Below, piece by piece: positions 43,181 to 51,499 of a DNA stretch of 64,000 nucleotides; position 1 is the stretch's first letter; every line of letters starts with the position of its first letter. Made by a program: the position numbers and the translations under genes. The notes beneath the pieces are model-generated. The model ran no database searches. It was not told where the DNA came from and saw only the letters and a program-made list of their open reading frames with translations. Source of the stretch: Epilithonimonas caeni DSM 17710 (GTDB lineage: Bacteria; Bacteroidota; Bacteroidia; Flavobacteriales; Weeksellaceae); contig NZ_AUFK01000013.1 of assembly GCF_000426465.1 (NCBI RefSeq), positions 310,001 through 374,000 of the forward strand, given 5' to 3'.

Positions 43181-45049
43181 ATGGACAATATAACTAATAC
43201 ACAAGGATTTTCATTTGACCTTCCAAAAGGGAATTCCTCCATCATCAAAGTGATTGGTGTTGGAGGCGGTGGAAACAACGCTTTGAAGCATATGTACGAA
43301 AAAGGGATCTACGGTGTGGATTTCGTGATTTGTAATACAGATGCCCAGACTTTGGATAACAATCCGGTTTCTAATAAAGTTCAGCTAGGAATTTCCATGA
43401 CAGAAGGTTTGGGAGCAGGAGCTGACCCGGAAGTAGGCGAAAAAGCGGCCATCGAAAGCATTGACGAAATCAAAGCGGCAATGGGTCAAAACACAAAAAT
43501 GGTTTTCATCACTGCTGGGATGGGCGGTGGCACAGGAACCGGTGCGGCGCCTGTGATTGCAAAAGTGGCAAAGGAAATGGGGATTCTGACAGTAGGAATC
43601 GTAACCGTGCCTTTTAGTTTTGAAGGAAAAAGAAGATTAGACCAGGCTGAATTAGGCCTTGATAAATTAAGAAATAATGTTGATTCCCTTATTGTTATTA
43701 ACAACGATAAATTGAGACAGCAATTCGGGAATCTTGGCTTCAAGCAGGGATTCTCTAAAGCGGACGAAGTTTTGACAAACGCTGCAAAAGGAATGGCAGA
43801 AGTTATTACAGGTTATTTCGATGTTAATATTGACTTCCGTGATGCTAAATCTGTTTTGGCAAATTCCGGAACTGCATTGATGTCAACTGGTGTTGCAACC
43901 GGAGAGAAAAAAGCGGAAGAAGCCGTGAAAAAAGCATTGGATTCCCCATTGTTGAATGATAACAAAATCACTGGTGCAAAGAATGTACTTTTGCTAATCA
44001 GAAGTGGTGTTTCGGAAGTTACAATGGACGAAATCGGTGTGATCATGGATTACATCCAGAAAGAGGCAGGAAATACGGCTGATATCATTTTTGGAGTTGG
44101 AACTGATGAGGAATTAGGCGATGCAGTGAGCGTTTTGGTGATTGCTACAGGTTTTTCTAACGACAACAAAAAACATTCTGGTGTTACTGAAACGATCAAA
44201 TATTCTTTGGAAGACAGACCAAATCCTTCAAGACACAGAGAGTCTCCTTTCAAAACAAGAGCTCAGGAAGAAGCAAAACCACAGACCGAATCTGGAAAGA
44301 ATTTTTTTCGCTTAGAAGATGAGGACGATTTCGGAACTTCGAACTTTCCAACCAATTCGGTTGCAGAAAGTCTTGTGGAAGAAGTTGAAACTGAAACTCA
44401 AATCATCGAGAATGGGGAGATCCAAGATTTCTCAAATGATTATAACAACGAAAAGCAGGAATACAACCTTTTCACCTTCGAAGAAGAAAGCTACGAAGAA
44501 ATAGATCTGGAAGCACAGTCTTTTACTTTCGAAGTTGAGGACAAGCCAAAAGCGTCGTTCAAAGAAGAGGAAATAGAAAAACCAGTTGAAGTAACTTTCA
44601 CAATCAATGAACCGGCTGTTGAGGAAGAATTTCCTGTAATCGAAAAAGAAATTGTTGCGGAAGCAAATGAAGAAATCATTAACGAAGTTATCGAGGAAAA
44701 AGTTGAAAAACCAAACACATTTTCTTTCGCTGTTGAAACTAAGGAAGAAATTGTAGAAGAGAAAAAATCAGAGCCAGTTCAGGAAACTGAAGGCGGATTC
44801 ACTTTCTTCAACAAAACTTCTGATTCTTCAAAAGCGATGGAAAGAAGAAACAAGTTGAAGGAATTCAATTCCCGTTACCAGCAATTGGATAATGAAAATG
44901 TTTTCGAAACAGTTCCGGCTTTCAAGAGAAAGAACATCAATATCGAAGGTTCCAACGCATCCGACCAGAATATCAACACTTATTTGTCTGATAACAATGG
45001 AAGCATGCAATTGAGAGAAAACCGTTTCCTTAATAAAGATGTAGATTAG
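43181..45049 (+). CDS. ftsZ: Cell division GTPase FtsZ with long acidic C-terminal region
   Basis: 622 residues, well above the 383 of E. coli FtsZ. The GTPase core (about 15-330) contains [13 protein letters not shown], the tubulin signature [15 protein letters not shown] and the T7 synergy loop [11 protein letters not shown]. After it comes a linker of about 240 residues rich in Glu, Phe and Val. The conserved C-terminal peptide looks to be [11 protein letters not shown] (about 574-584), followed by an unusual extra tail of about 38 residues. It polymerises into the Z ring; FtsA is encoded just upstream. Confidence 0.97.
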   Translation: MDNITNTQGFSFDLPKGNSSIIKVIGVGGGGNNALKHMYEKGIYGVDFVICNTDAQTLDNNPVSNKVQLGISMTEGLGAGADPEVGEKAAIESIDEIKAAMGQNTKMVFITAGMGGGTGTGAAPVIAKVAKEMGILTVGIVTVPFSFEGKRRLDQAELGLDKLRNNVDSLIVINNDKLRQQFGNLGFKQGFSKADEVLTNAAKGMAEVITGYFDVNIDFRDAKSVLANSGTALMSTGVATGEKKAEEAVKKALDSPLLNDNKITGAKNVLLLIRSGVSEVTMDEIGVIMDYIQKEAGNTADIIFGVGTDEELGDAVSVLVIATGFSNDNKKHSGVTETIKYSLEDRPNPSRHRESPFKTRAQEEAKPQTESGKNFFRLEDEDDFGTSNFPTNSVAESLVEEVETETQIIENGEIQDFSNDYNNEKQEYNLFTFEEESYEEIDLEAQSFTFEVEDKPKASFKEEEIEKPVEVTFTINEPAVEEEFPVIEKEIVAEANEEIINEVIEEKVEKPNTFSFAVETKEEIVEEKKSEPVQETEGGFTFFNKTSDSSKAMERRNKLKEFNSRYQQLDNENVFETVPAFKRKNINIEGSNASDQNINTYLSDNNGSMQLRENRFLNKDVD

Positions 45050-45057
45050 TTTTAATG

Positions 45058-45508
45058 TAACAACGTAATAATATAACAGTGTAACAATTAATAAAAACAA
45101 TGATAAATTTTGAAAATAATCCGATAATTCAAAAAACAGTCAACTTCTCTTTAGACATCATTGAGTTCTGCGAATTATTGGAAGAAAAAAAGAAATTTGT
45201 TATTGCAAAACAATTATTACGTTCTGGAACAAGCATTGATGCAAATTCTTTTGAAGCTCAAAATCCACACAGCAAAAATGATTTTATTAATAAAATAAAA
45301 ATTGCTGCGAAGGAACTTGAAGAAACAAAATATTGGTTGTACTTGTGTAAACATTCCAAAAGTTATCCTTTTGAAGAGAAATTGGAACAGCAGATAACTG
45401 AAATCGGAAAAATAATTTACAAAATATTAAGTACAAGTCTAAATAAGAATTAATATAATAATGTAAAAGTTTACATAATTGTTACATTGTTATATTTCTA
45501 GATTGTTA
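45058..45508. repeat. Inverted repeats bracketing the second four-helix-bundle gene
   Basis: The left arm 45058-45090 (TAACAACGTAATAATATAAC and onward) is complementary to the right arm 45476-45508 at 28 of 33 positions. The arms are unrelated in sequence to those around the 32668 gene but the layout is the same. Confidence 0.75.
45100..45453 (+). CDS. Four-helix-bundle protein (23S IVP / S23 family), second copy
   Basis: 117 residues: NPIIQKTVNFSLDIIEFCELLEEKKKFVIAKQLLRSGTSIDANSFEAQNPHSKNDFINKIKIAAKELEETKYWLYL is the same family as the 32668 product but only distantly similar, so it is not a recent duplicate. It lies between ftsZ and the yqeY-like gene and starts 9 nt after an inverted-repeat arm. 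Confidence 0.88.
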   Translation: MINFENNPIIQKTVNFSLDIIEFCELLEEKKKFVIAKQLLRSGTSIDANSFEAQNPHSKNDFINKIKIAAKELEETKYWLYLCKHSKSYPFEEKLEQQITEIGKIIYKILSTSLNKN

Positions 45509-45520
45509 AATTGAAATATT

Positions 45521-45967
45521 ATGAGTTTAGAACATACAATAAGCGAAGCAATAAAAACGGCGATGAGAGAGAAAGACAGAGTAGCCTTGGACTCTCTTCG
45601 TGCAGTGAAAGCGCAGATTCTCTTGCTGCAAACCGAAGCGAGAGGCGCTGAAGTCACGGCAGAACAAGAGATCGCTATTCTGCAAAGAATGATAAAGCAG
45701 AGAAAGGATTCTTATGAGCAGTTTACGGCTCAAGGAAGAACCGACCTTGCTGAAGTAGAAGAGGCTCAGTCCAAAGTGATTGAGAAATTTCTTCCAAAAC
45801 AATTGTCTGCTGAAGAATTGGAATCAGAAATCAAGAAAATTATTTCTGAAACCGGCGCAGAATCTTTAAAAGATTTAGGAAAAGTAATGGGTGTTGCTTC
45901 CAAAGCATTAGCCGGAAAATCAGACGGAAAGAGTATTTCCGAAATGGTGAAGAAATTACTTGCCTAA
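45521..45967 (+). CDS. GatB/YqeY domain-containing protein
   Basis: 148 residues. The N-terminal SLEHTISEAIKTAMREKDRVALDSLRAVKAQILLLQTEARG and C-terminal ESLKDLGKVMGVASKALAGKSDGKSISEMVKKLLA are those of YqeY proteins, which resemble the C-terminal tail domain of GatB and are thought to contact tRNA or amidotransferase partners. In flavobacteria the gene commonly follows ftsZ. It is probably the last gene of the cluster, before a terminator. Confidence 0.93.
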   Translation: MSLEHTISEAIKTAMREKDRVALDSLRAVKAQILLLQTEARGAEVTAEQEIAILQRMIKQRKDSYEQFTAQGRTDLAEVEEAQSKVIEKFLPKQLSAEELESEIKKIISETGAESLKDLGKVMGVASKALAGKSDGKSISEMVKKLLA

Positions 45968-46066
45968 ATATAAATGATGGTTGATAAGTGATTTTATCAT
46001 TCATCATTTATAAATTATCATTCATTACCACGGATATACTTAATTTGCATATCGATTTGATTAAAG

Positions 46067-46088
46067 CCTTGAATTTTCGGATTCAAGG
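46067..46088 (+). terminator. Terminator at the end of the dcw cluster
   Basis: CCTTGAAT-TTTCGG-ATTCAAGG is a perfect 8-bp stem followed by TTTTTA. An ATAATTGATAAAT-type repeat (45968-46024) lies just upstream. Confidence 0.8.
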
Positions 46089-46181
46089 TTTTTATTTTGA
46101 AAATCTGGACAAAATGACCCAATAGATTTTTGGAATGATTTTAATAGAATCATTAATGTGATAATCAAAATAATAATTGAT

Positions 46182-46189
46182 TAAATTTG
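46182..46189 (+). promoter_or_regulatory. -7 box of the bacilliredoxin gene
   Basis: TAAATTTG fits TAnnTTTG and ends 33 nt before the ATG at 46223. Confidence 0.55.
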
Positions 46190-46222
46190 CAATTCAGAAA
46201 TTAACCTAAAATATATTTTAAT

Positions 46223-46633
46223 ATGTATCCAGCAGATTTAGTATTGCCAATGAAGGCAGAACTTACAGATAAAGGTTTTGAAGACCTTACAACACCGGCA
46301 CAAGTTGATGCGGCTCTTAAGCAAGAAGGAACAACATTATTGGTCATCAATTCAGTTTGCGGATGTGCGGCTGGAGCAGCAAGACCAGGCGTTGTTTATT
46401 CTTTGACAGGCGAAAAGAAACCAGATCACCTGGTAACAGCTTTTGCAGGTTTTGATACAGAAGCGGTTGCAGAAGCGAGAAGATTGTTGGCCCCTTTTCC
46501 TCCAAGTTCACCGTGTGTAGCACTTTTCAAAGACGGAGAGTTGGTGCACATGTTAGAAAGACACCATATCGAAGGTAATCCTGCAGGCGCTATTGCAGCG
46601 AATCTTCAGGCTGCTTTTGAGGAGTATTGTTAA
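46223..46633 (+). CDS. BrxA/BrxB-family bacilliredoxin
   Basis: 136 residues, thioredoxin-like. The family's C-G-C motif is Cys46-Gly-Cys48 in NSVCGCAAGAARPG. BrxA/B remove bacillithiol from S-bacillithiolated proteins; in Bacteroidota, bacillithiol use is reported, so the role is likely thiol redox repair. It is monocistronic, with a strong terminator. Confidence 0.92.
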   Translation: MYPADLVLPMKAELTDKGFEDLTTPAQVDAALKQEGTTLLVINSVCGCAAGAARPGVVYSLTGEKKPDHLVTAFAGFDTEAVAEARRLLAPFPPSSPCVALFKDGELVHMLERHHIEGNPAGAIAANLQAAFEEYC

Positions 46634-46641
46634 GAAAACAG

Positions 46642-46672
46642 AAAGACCAAAATATTTTTTATTTTGGTCTTT
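46642..46672 (+). terminator. Terminator of the bacilliredoxin gene
   Basis: AAAGACCAAAATA ... TATTTTGGTCTTT, a 13-bp perfect stem with a short T loop, followed by a T run. Confidence 0.9.
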
Positions 46673-46803
46673 TTTTATGAAATCATATTGAGGATTTTTA
46701 TGAAATCCAATATTAATGGGTGATAAGAGGTTATTTCTAATAAAAAATATAAATCTATTTATGAAAAGTTCAGAAATAGGCTTTCAGACTTTTCATTATT
46801 TTT

Positions 46804-46811
46804 TAAATTTG
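46804..46811 (+). promoter_or_regulatory. -7 box of prs
   Basis: TAAATTTG fits TAnnTTTG and ends 13 nt before the prs ATG, leaving a very short leader. Confidence 0.6.
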
Positions 46812-46824
46812 CAAAAAAGTAAAA

Positions 46825-47763
46825 ATGTCAGATCAAGCAAGTTATTTGTTTTCTACAAGAACCAGCCACGAGTTGGCGGAAAAAATCGCTCAGGCTTATG
46901 GGCAGCCATTAGGGCAAATTAATATTCAACATTTCAGTGACGGAGAATTTGAGCCGGTTTTGGAACAATCTGTGAGAGGAAGCCGGGTTTTCCTTATTGC
47001 ATCTACATTCCCGCCAGCAGATAATCTTTTGGAATTGTTATTAATGATAGACGCGGCAAAAAGAGCGTCTGCCAAAAATATTACCGTCGTAATTCCTTAT
47101 TATGGTTTAGCAAGACAAGACAGGAAAGACAAACCAAGAGCTCCGATCGGAGCAAAATTGGTTGCGAATCTTTTGACTGCAGCGGGAGCGACTAGAATTA
47201 TGACAATGGATCTTCACGCAGATCAGATCCAGGGTTTCTTCGAGATTCCTGTTGACCATCTGTATGCTTCTACGATTTTTGTAAAGTATATCCAATCTTT
47301 AGATCTTGATAATTTGACGATTGCTTCGCCAGATATGGGTGGTGCAAAAAGAGCGAAAAATTATGCAGGACATCTTGGGGCAGAAGTGGTGATCTGTTAT
47401 AAAGAAAGAAAAAAAGCTAACGTAGTAGAAGAAATGTTCCTAATTGGTGACGTTAAAGACAGGAACGTGATCCTTATTGATGATATGATAGATACTGCGG
47501 GAACACTTTGTAAAGCAGCCGATATTCTGATGGAAAAAGGAGCAAAATCTGTGAGAGCAATGGCGACGCACGGCGTTCTCTCCGGAAAAGCTTTTGAAAA
47601 TATCGAGAATTCTCAGCTTTTGGAAGTGATTGTCACAGATTCGATTCCACAAAAAACAGAGAAATCATCAAAGATCAGAGTGCTTTCCTGTGCCGAATTA
47701 TTTGCCGATGTAATGAATATGGTACACGAGCACAAATCTATAAGTGAGAAGTTTATTATTTAA
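46825..47763 (+). CDS. prs: Ribose-phosphate pyrophosphokinase
   Basis: 312 residues. It makes PRPP from ribose-5-phosphate and ATP for purine, pyrimidine, His, Trp and NAD synthesis. Motifs: FSDGEFEPVLEQSVRG, IPYYGLARQDRKDKPRAPIGAK (ATP-binding flexible region), TMDLHADQIQGFF, SPDMGGAKRAK and the PRPP-binding DRNVILIDDMIDTAGT. It is followed by rplY, a conserved neighbour pair in many bacteria, though rplY has its own promoter here. Confidence 0.97.
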   Translation: MSDQASYLFSTRTSHELAEKIAQAYGQPLGQINIQHFSDGEFEPVLEQSVRGSRVFLIASTFPPADNLLELLLMIDAAKRASAKNITVVIPYYGLARQDRKDKPRAPIGAKLVANLLTAAGATRIMTMDLHADQIQGFFEIPVDHLYASTIFVKYIQSLDLDNLTIASPDMGGAKRAKNYAGHLGAEVVICYKERKKANVVEEMFLIGDVKDRNVILIDDMIDTAGTLCKAADILMEKGAKSVRAMATHGVLSGKAFENIENSQLLEVIVTDSIPQKTEKSSKIRVLSCAELFADVMNMVHEHKSISEKFII

Positions 47764-47773
47764 AAAAAATTAA

Positions 47774-47781
47774 TATCTTTG
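47774..47781 (+). promoter_or_regulatory. -7 box of rplY
   Basis: TATCTTTG fits TAnnTTTG in the 43-nt prs-rplY gap, ending 25 nt before the ATG at 47807. Confidence 0.6.
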
Positions 47782-47806
47782 CACCCTTAAAATAATTTTA
47801 TACAAA

Positions 47807-48439
47807 ATGAAATCTATTACAATTCAAGGTACAAAAAGAGAAAGCGTGGGCAAAAAGTCTACTAAAGCTTTACGTGATGCTGAATTAGTTCCTTGTGTTG
47901 TTTACGGAGGTGAGACTCCTTTGAACTTCTCTGCAGAAGAGAAAGCCTTCAAAGGATTGGTTTATACTCCTGAAGCACACACGGTATCTATTGAGGTTGA
48001 CGGAAAAACAATCCCTGCTGTTCTTCAGGATATCCAATTCCACCCAATTACAGACAGAATTATCCACGCTGATTTCTATCAGCTGTCTGATGATAAACCA
48101 GTGATCATGGAAGTTCCTGTAAGGATCACAGGGCGTTCTAAAGGTGTTGTTGCCGGAGGTGTTCTAAGACAAACTTACAGAAAACTAAAAGTGAAGGCTA
48201 TCCCTGCTAACTTGCCAGACGAGATCGTTGTTGATATTACACCGCTTAAGATTGGAAACAAGTTCTATGTGGAAAGTCTTAAAAATGATAAATATTCTTT
48301 CATGCACCCGGACAATGCAGTAGTAGTTGCTGTTAAGATGTCTAGAAATGCTAGCAAAAACGCAGCAGCAGGACAGGATGATGACGAAGAAGAAGAAGTG
48401 GTAGCAGATTCTGCTCCGGAAGCGACATCTGCAGAATAA
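47807..48439 (+). CDS. rplY: 50S ribosomal protein L25/general stress protein Ctc
   Basis: 210 residues, the long CTC form with an N-terminal 5S-rRNA-binding L25 domain ([35 protein letters not shown]) and a C-terminal TL5-like beta domain ([24 protein letters not shown]). The last 30 residues are Asp/Glu/Ala-rich. It binds 5S rRNA in the large subunit. Confidence 0.96.
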   Translation: MKSITIQGTKRESVGKKSTKALRDAELVPCVVYGGETPLNFSAEEKAFKGLVYTPEAHTVSIEVDGKTIPAVLQDIQFHPITDRIIHADFYQLSDDKPVIMEVPVRITGRSKGVVAGGVLRQTYRKLKVKAIPANLPDEIVVDITPLKIGNKFYVESLKNDKYSFMHPDNAVVVAVKMSRNASKNAAAGQDDDEEEEVVADSAPEATSAE

Positions 48440-48463
48440 TAATTAAATTATTACTATAATATT

Positions 48464-48487
48464 AAGCCGTAGATTTTTCTACGGCTT
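48464..48487 (+). terminator. Terminator of rplY
   Basis: AAGCCGTAGA-TTTT-TCTACGGCTT is a 10-bp perfect stem with a T-rich tail. Confidence 0.92.
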
Positions 48488-48524
48488 TTTTTATATCTTT
48501 ATTTAAAATTTTAAAAAAAATATT

Positions 48525-49346
48525 ATGAAAAAACTTCTACTGACTGCTTTATTTTTACCAATCTTTGGAATAGCCCAAACTTCTGTTTTTACAGAAAGTT
48601 TTGAAGAGATCACAGATTTGGAAGGTGCCGGCTGGACATTATATAATGATGCAAACACGCCATTTGGGACATATGCAACAATGCTTCCTAAAGCATGGAA
48701 TATTATATCTTGGGTTTCGGAAAGTGGTAACACCGTTGCCAGTGCTCCTTCTTGGTTTACGGTTGTCGCTCCTGCTGATCGTTGGATGATCACGCCTTCT
48801 ATTACCTTACCAGCAAACTCAACAATTTCTCTGGAATTTTTTGCCAGATCAAGTGATGTTAGTCCTTATGACGATGGATTCAAAGTAAAGATCTCTACGA
48901 CTAATACTGCAAAAGCTTCTTTTACAAATATATTGGCAGTTGCCCATGCGGTCAATTCTCCTATAGCGGATCTTACGCCATACACCGTAGATCTTTCGGC
49001 CTATGCTGGGCAAACGATCTATCTATCATGGGTCAACGATTATACAAACGGTAATGTTTTAAGTGTAGACGATATTGCTGTTACTGCAACACCATTAATG
49101 GCGGTAAATGATGTCAACAAAAAAAATATGACAGTATATCCTAATCCGGCTTCAGACTATTTTATCATTAATAATGCGAATGATGTTGTTTCTGTTAAGG
49201 TGTATGATATTTCAGGAAGAGTTGTGAAATCAAAATTGGAAGCCGTTGATAATAGATTCGATATCTCTGATCTTGAAAATGGAGTCTATACTGTTTCTAT
49301 AGAAACTAAAACAGGAACTGTAAGCAGAAAATTAATCAAAAAATAA
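48525..49346 (+). CDS. Secreted choice-of-anchor J protein with T9SS type A sorting domain
   Basis: 273 residues. The signal peptide is MKKLLLTALFLPIFGIAQ; the middle is a choice-of-anchor J-like jelly roll (FTESFEEITDLEGAGWTLYN ... DRWMITPSITLPANSTISLEFFARSS). The C-terminus (about 200-273, MTVYPNPASDYFIINN ... GVYTVSIETKTGTVSRKLIKK) is a type A sorting domain, exported by the type IX secretion system and attached to or released from the surface. The binding target is unknown. Confidence 0.9.
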   Translation: MKKLLLTALFLPIFGIAQTSVFTESFEEITDLEGAGWTLYNDANTPFGTYATMLPKAWNIISWVSESGNTVASAPSWFTVVAPADRWMITPSITLPANSTISLEFFARSSDVSPYDDGFKVKISTTNTAKASFTNILAVAHAVNSPIADLTPYTVDLSAYAGQTIYLSWVNDYTNGNVLSVDDIAVTATPLMAVNDVNKKNMTVYPNPASDYFIINNANDVVSVKVYDISGRVVKSKLEAVDNRFDISDLENGVYTVSIETKTGTVSRKLIKK

Positions 49347-49372
49347 CTTACATTCTTACTTCAGATTCATAT

Positions 49373-49399
49373 AAATAACCTCTTTTTTAGAGGTTATTT
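49373..49399 (+). terminator. Terminator of the T9SS cargo gene
   Basis: AAATAACCTCT-TTTTT-AGAGGTTATTT, an 11-bp perfect stem with a T-rich tail. It insulates the accessory island that begins at 49424. Confidence 0.9.
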
Positions 49400-49423
49400 T
49401 TTTGCTCAAAAATTTGATTTGTT

Positions 49424-49458
49424 ACGCCAAGTTTTGGCGTTATGCCTTATTAGATTTG
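49424..49458 (+). promoter_or_regulatory. Island operator-promoter A (endolysin gene)
   Basis: The palindrome ACGCCAA-GTT-TTGGCGT (49424-49440) is perfect; after exactly 10 nt comes TAGATTTG (49451-49458), a TAnnTTTG box, 18 nt before the ATG at 49477. It is one of six sites of the same structure in the island. Confidence 0.85.
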
Positions 49459-49476
49459 TCCCAAAAGAGAATCAAT

Positions 49477-49977
49477 ATGGATAAAATTACACAACAAAGA
49501 ATTCAGAAACTTCATCCAAAAGTGAGAGAGGAGGTCATTAAAATCATTGAAGATTGTGATAAAGAACTTACAGGAAGGGCAAAGATTAGAATAACCCAAG
49601 GCTTCAGAACTTTCGATGAGCAAGACCAGCTATATGCGATAGGTCGCACAAAACCAGGAAAAAAAGTGACGAATGCAAAAGCGGGGCAAAGTATTCATAA
49701 TTACGGATTAGCAGTCGATATTTGCCTTATCATTGATGGGAAAACGGTGAGTTGGGACACTGCGAAGGATTGGGATAATGATAAAGTAGCTGACTGGTAC
49801 GAGTGTGTCAAGGTATTCGCAAAACATGGTTGGAGTTGGGGTGGAAATTGGAAAACCTTCAAAGACCTTCCTCATTTCGAAAAGGGATCAATCAAAACAA
49901 AGACCTCCGAGATCAAAACTACTTGGAGAAACCTTATCAAACTTCCGAAAGATAAAGCAGGATATATAATTTTTTAA
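49477..49977 (+). CDS. M15-family peptidase, phage-type endolysin
   Basis: 166 residues from the ATG at 49477; the frame is open from 49402 but that would put the promoter inside the gene. There is no signal peptide. The VanY/T5-endolysin-type zinc ligands are visible: His74 and Asp81 in SIHNYGLAVD, and His133 in LPHFEK; TQGFRTFDEQDQLYAIGRTKPG is the typical preceding loop. Enzymes of this group cut L-Ala-D-Glu or D-Ala-D-Ala bonds in peptidoglycan. Lack of export signal implies release by lysis, a holin-like factor or a delivery system. It is the first gene of the co-regulated island. Confidence 0.9.
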   Translation: MDKITQQRIQKLHPKVREEVIKIIEDCDKELTGRAKIRITQGFRTFDEQDQLYAIGRTKPGKKVTNAKAGQSIHNYGLAVDICLIIDGKTVSWDTAKDWDNDKVADWYECVKVFAKHGWSWGGNWKTFKDLPHFEKGSIKTKTSEIKTTWRNLIKLPKDKAGYIIF

Positions 49978-49990
49978 AATAAATTTTGTC

Positions 49991-50025
49991 ACGTCGAGTT
50001 CTGTCGTTACCCGCATCTACATTTG
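49991..50025 (+). promoter_or_regulatory. Island operator-promoter B (patatin gene)
   Basis: ACGTCGAGTTCTGTCGT (49991-50007) keeps the outer ACGnC/GnCGT arms but has weaker inner symmetry; TACATTTG follows after 10 nt (50018-50025), 19 nt before the ATG. Confidence 0.8.
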
Positions 50026-50044
50026 TGATATCAAATCAAAGCAA

Positions 50045-51082
50045 ATGAAAAAGATCACGATATTATCGTTAGACGGTGGTGGCATTAGAGGAATTATCTC
50101 TTGCATCGTTCTCCGCTACCTTGAAGAGCTTTTACAACAGAAAGACCATCCCAATGCAAAACTCGGAGATTATTTTGACATGATCGCAGGAAGCAGCACA
50201 GGCGGGATTCTGGCGTCTGTCTTACTTTATCCTGACGGAAATAGAAAAGCCAAATATTCTATCCAAAAAGCCTTTGACCTTTATACGGAAAAGGGGGAGG
50301 ATATCTTCAATGTTTCACTTTGGGAAAGTCTTATTAATCCTTTCGGTCTGTTCAGCGAGAAAATTTCTCAGGATAACCTTGAAAGACAGTTGAGAGATTT
50401 TTTTGGTGACCTAGAATTAAGAGATCTTATAAAACCTTCTCTCATTACAAGTTATGATATAGAAAACAGGAAGGCCAAATTGTTCAATACGACCAATGCG
50501 CAACAGAGCCAACAGAATTTCCTTGTGAGAGACATTTGTAGGGCGACTTCGGCAGCTCCAACTTATTTTTCCCCGGTTCAGATCAGGTCATCTTACGGGC
50601 AGATCTTCAGTTTGATAGATGGAGGCGTTTTTGCCAATAATCCGACATTGTGTGCTTATGCGGAGGCTAGGAAGATCCCATTTGCCAATGTTCTGGAAAA
50701 TCCTTTCAAACCCAATTACCCTTCTGTAAATGATATGATGATTGTTTCCATTGGAACTGGAACGGAGATGAAAAGTTATCCTTTCCGGAAATATCAGAAC
50801 GCCGGAAAACTAGCTTGGATCAATCCAATAATTGATATTCTCCTTTCTTCAAATGCAGAGACGGTGGACTATCAGCTGAACCAGATGTTCATGACGCTTG
50901 GGAAACGCAACAGGCAGAACTACTACAGGATCAATCCGTCCCTCAGATCGGCATCGCCGGAGATGGACAATGTGAAGAAAAAAAATCTGGAAGCATTGAT
51001 ACAGGCAGGTCTGAGCTATGTTGAGGAAAACAATGAAATTCTAAATGAGATCGCCGAAAAATTAATTAAAAATAAAATTTGA
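50045..51082 (+). CDS. Patatin-like phospholipase
   Basis: 345 residues, a cytoplasmic acyl hydrolase. The oxyanion loop is GGGIRG (11-16), the nucleophile elbow GSSTGG holds Ser51, and the catalytic Asp192 is in IDGGVFANNP, so the Ser/Asp dyad is complete. Patatins release fatty acids from membrane phospholipids; some act in abortive-infection systems (for example CapV in CBASS), others as toxins. No cyclase or other CBASS gene is adjacent. It shares the island operator with the endolysin and fibre-like genes, suggesting coordinated attack on wall and membrane (inference). Confidence 0.9.
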   Translation: MKKITILSLDGGGIRGIISCIVLRYLEELLQQKDHPNAKLGDYFDMIAGSSTGGILASVLLYPDGNRKAKYSIQKAFDLYTEKGEDIFNVSLWESLINPFGLFSEKISQDNLERQLRDFFGDLELRDLIKPSLITSYDIENRKAKLFNTTNAQQSQQNFLVRDICRATSAAPTYFSPVQIRSSYGQIFSLIDGGVFANNPTLCAYAEARKIPFANVLENPFKPNYPSVNDMMIVSIGTGTEMKSYPFRKYQNAGKLAWINPIIDILLSSNAETVDYQLNQMFMTLGKRNRQNYYRINPSLRSASPEMDNVKKKNLEALIQAGLSYVEENNEILNEIAEKLIKNKI

Positions 51083-51083
51083 T

Positions 51084-51118
51084 GCGACGAGTTTTGACGC
51101 CACAGCAAAATATCTTTG
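51084..51118 (+). promoter_or_regulatory. Island operator-promoter C (no gene before the next operator)
   Basis: GCGACGAGTTTTGACGC (51084-51100), 10 nt, then TATCTTTG (51111-51118). Within 56 nt another operator (D) follows. Only a 12-codon ORF (from 51150, product MKMKDKIYYVRF, stop inside operator D) lies between them. Confidence 0.75.
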
Positions 51119-51173
51119 ATACATAGAAAAAGAGAAAAAACACAAACGATGAAAATGAAAGATAAAATTTATT

Positions 51174-51208
51174 ACGTCAGGTTTTGACGTCAGCGCCAAC
51201 TACTTTTG
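51174..51208 (+). promoter_or_regulatory. Island operator-promoter D (fibre module 1)
   Basis: ACGTCAGGTTTTGACGT (51174-51190), 10 nt, then TACTTTTG (51201-51208). The leader contains a 16-bp perfect palindrome AATTAAGGCCTTAATT (51215-51230), conserved in part downstream of site E. Confidence 0.85.
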
Positions 51209-51263
51209 GATTATAATTAAGGCCTTAATTAAATAATCAATCACTTTCAAAAAATCACCTTTC

Positions 51264-51479
51264 ATGTTAGCTGTAAAAGCTGATAAGGAAGACTATTACC
51301 CCAACACAAAATATTATATGGAAACTAAAACAGACAATACATCCGAAGAAATCCCGCAAGACGCTATCTACAGTATAGACTGGGAAGATATAGAAAATGT
51401 AGATCTAGACTACGGCTATGATCTGGACGAGATAGAAAATTTCTTCCGGGAAGACTTTGAGAATGATATTATTTATTAA
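51264..51479 (+). CDS. Small acidic protein of unknown function
   Basis: 71 residues. The C-terminal half is strikingly acidic (SIDWEDIENVDLDYGYDLDE), with about one third Asp/Glu. No family is recognised. A second ATG at 51318 would give a 53-residue form. It is the first gene behind operator D and 20 nt ahead of the GDKPTQ gene. A decayed copy survives at the same place in module 2 (from 53182), which shows that it belonged to the duplicated unit. Confidence 0.6.
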   Translation: MLAVKADKEDYYPNTKYYMETKTDNTSEEIPQDAIYSIDWEDIENVDLDYGYDLDEIENFFREDFENDIIY

Positions 51480-51499
51480 CCTTTTAAAATTTAACATTT

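Noticed and set aside
49991-51082. Patatin as the effector of a CBASS defence system
   Set aside because: No CD-NTase, Cap2/Cap3 or nuclease gene is adjacent, and the gene shares its operator with an endolysin and fibre-like genes instead.
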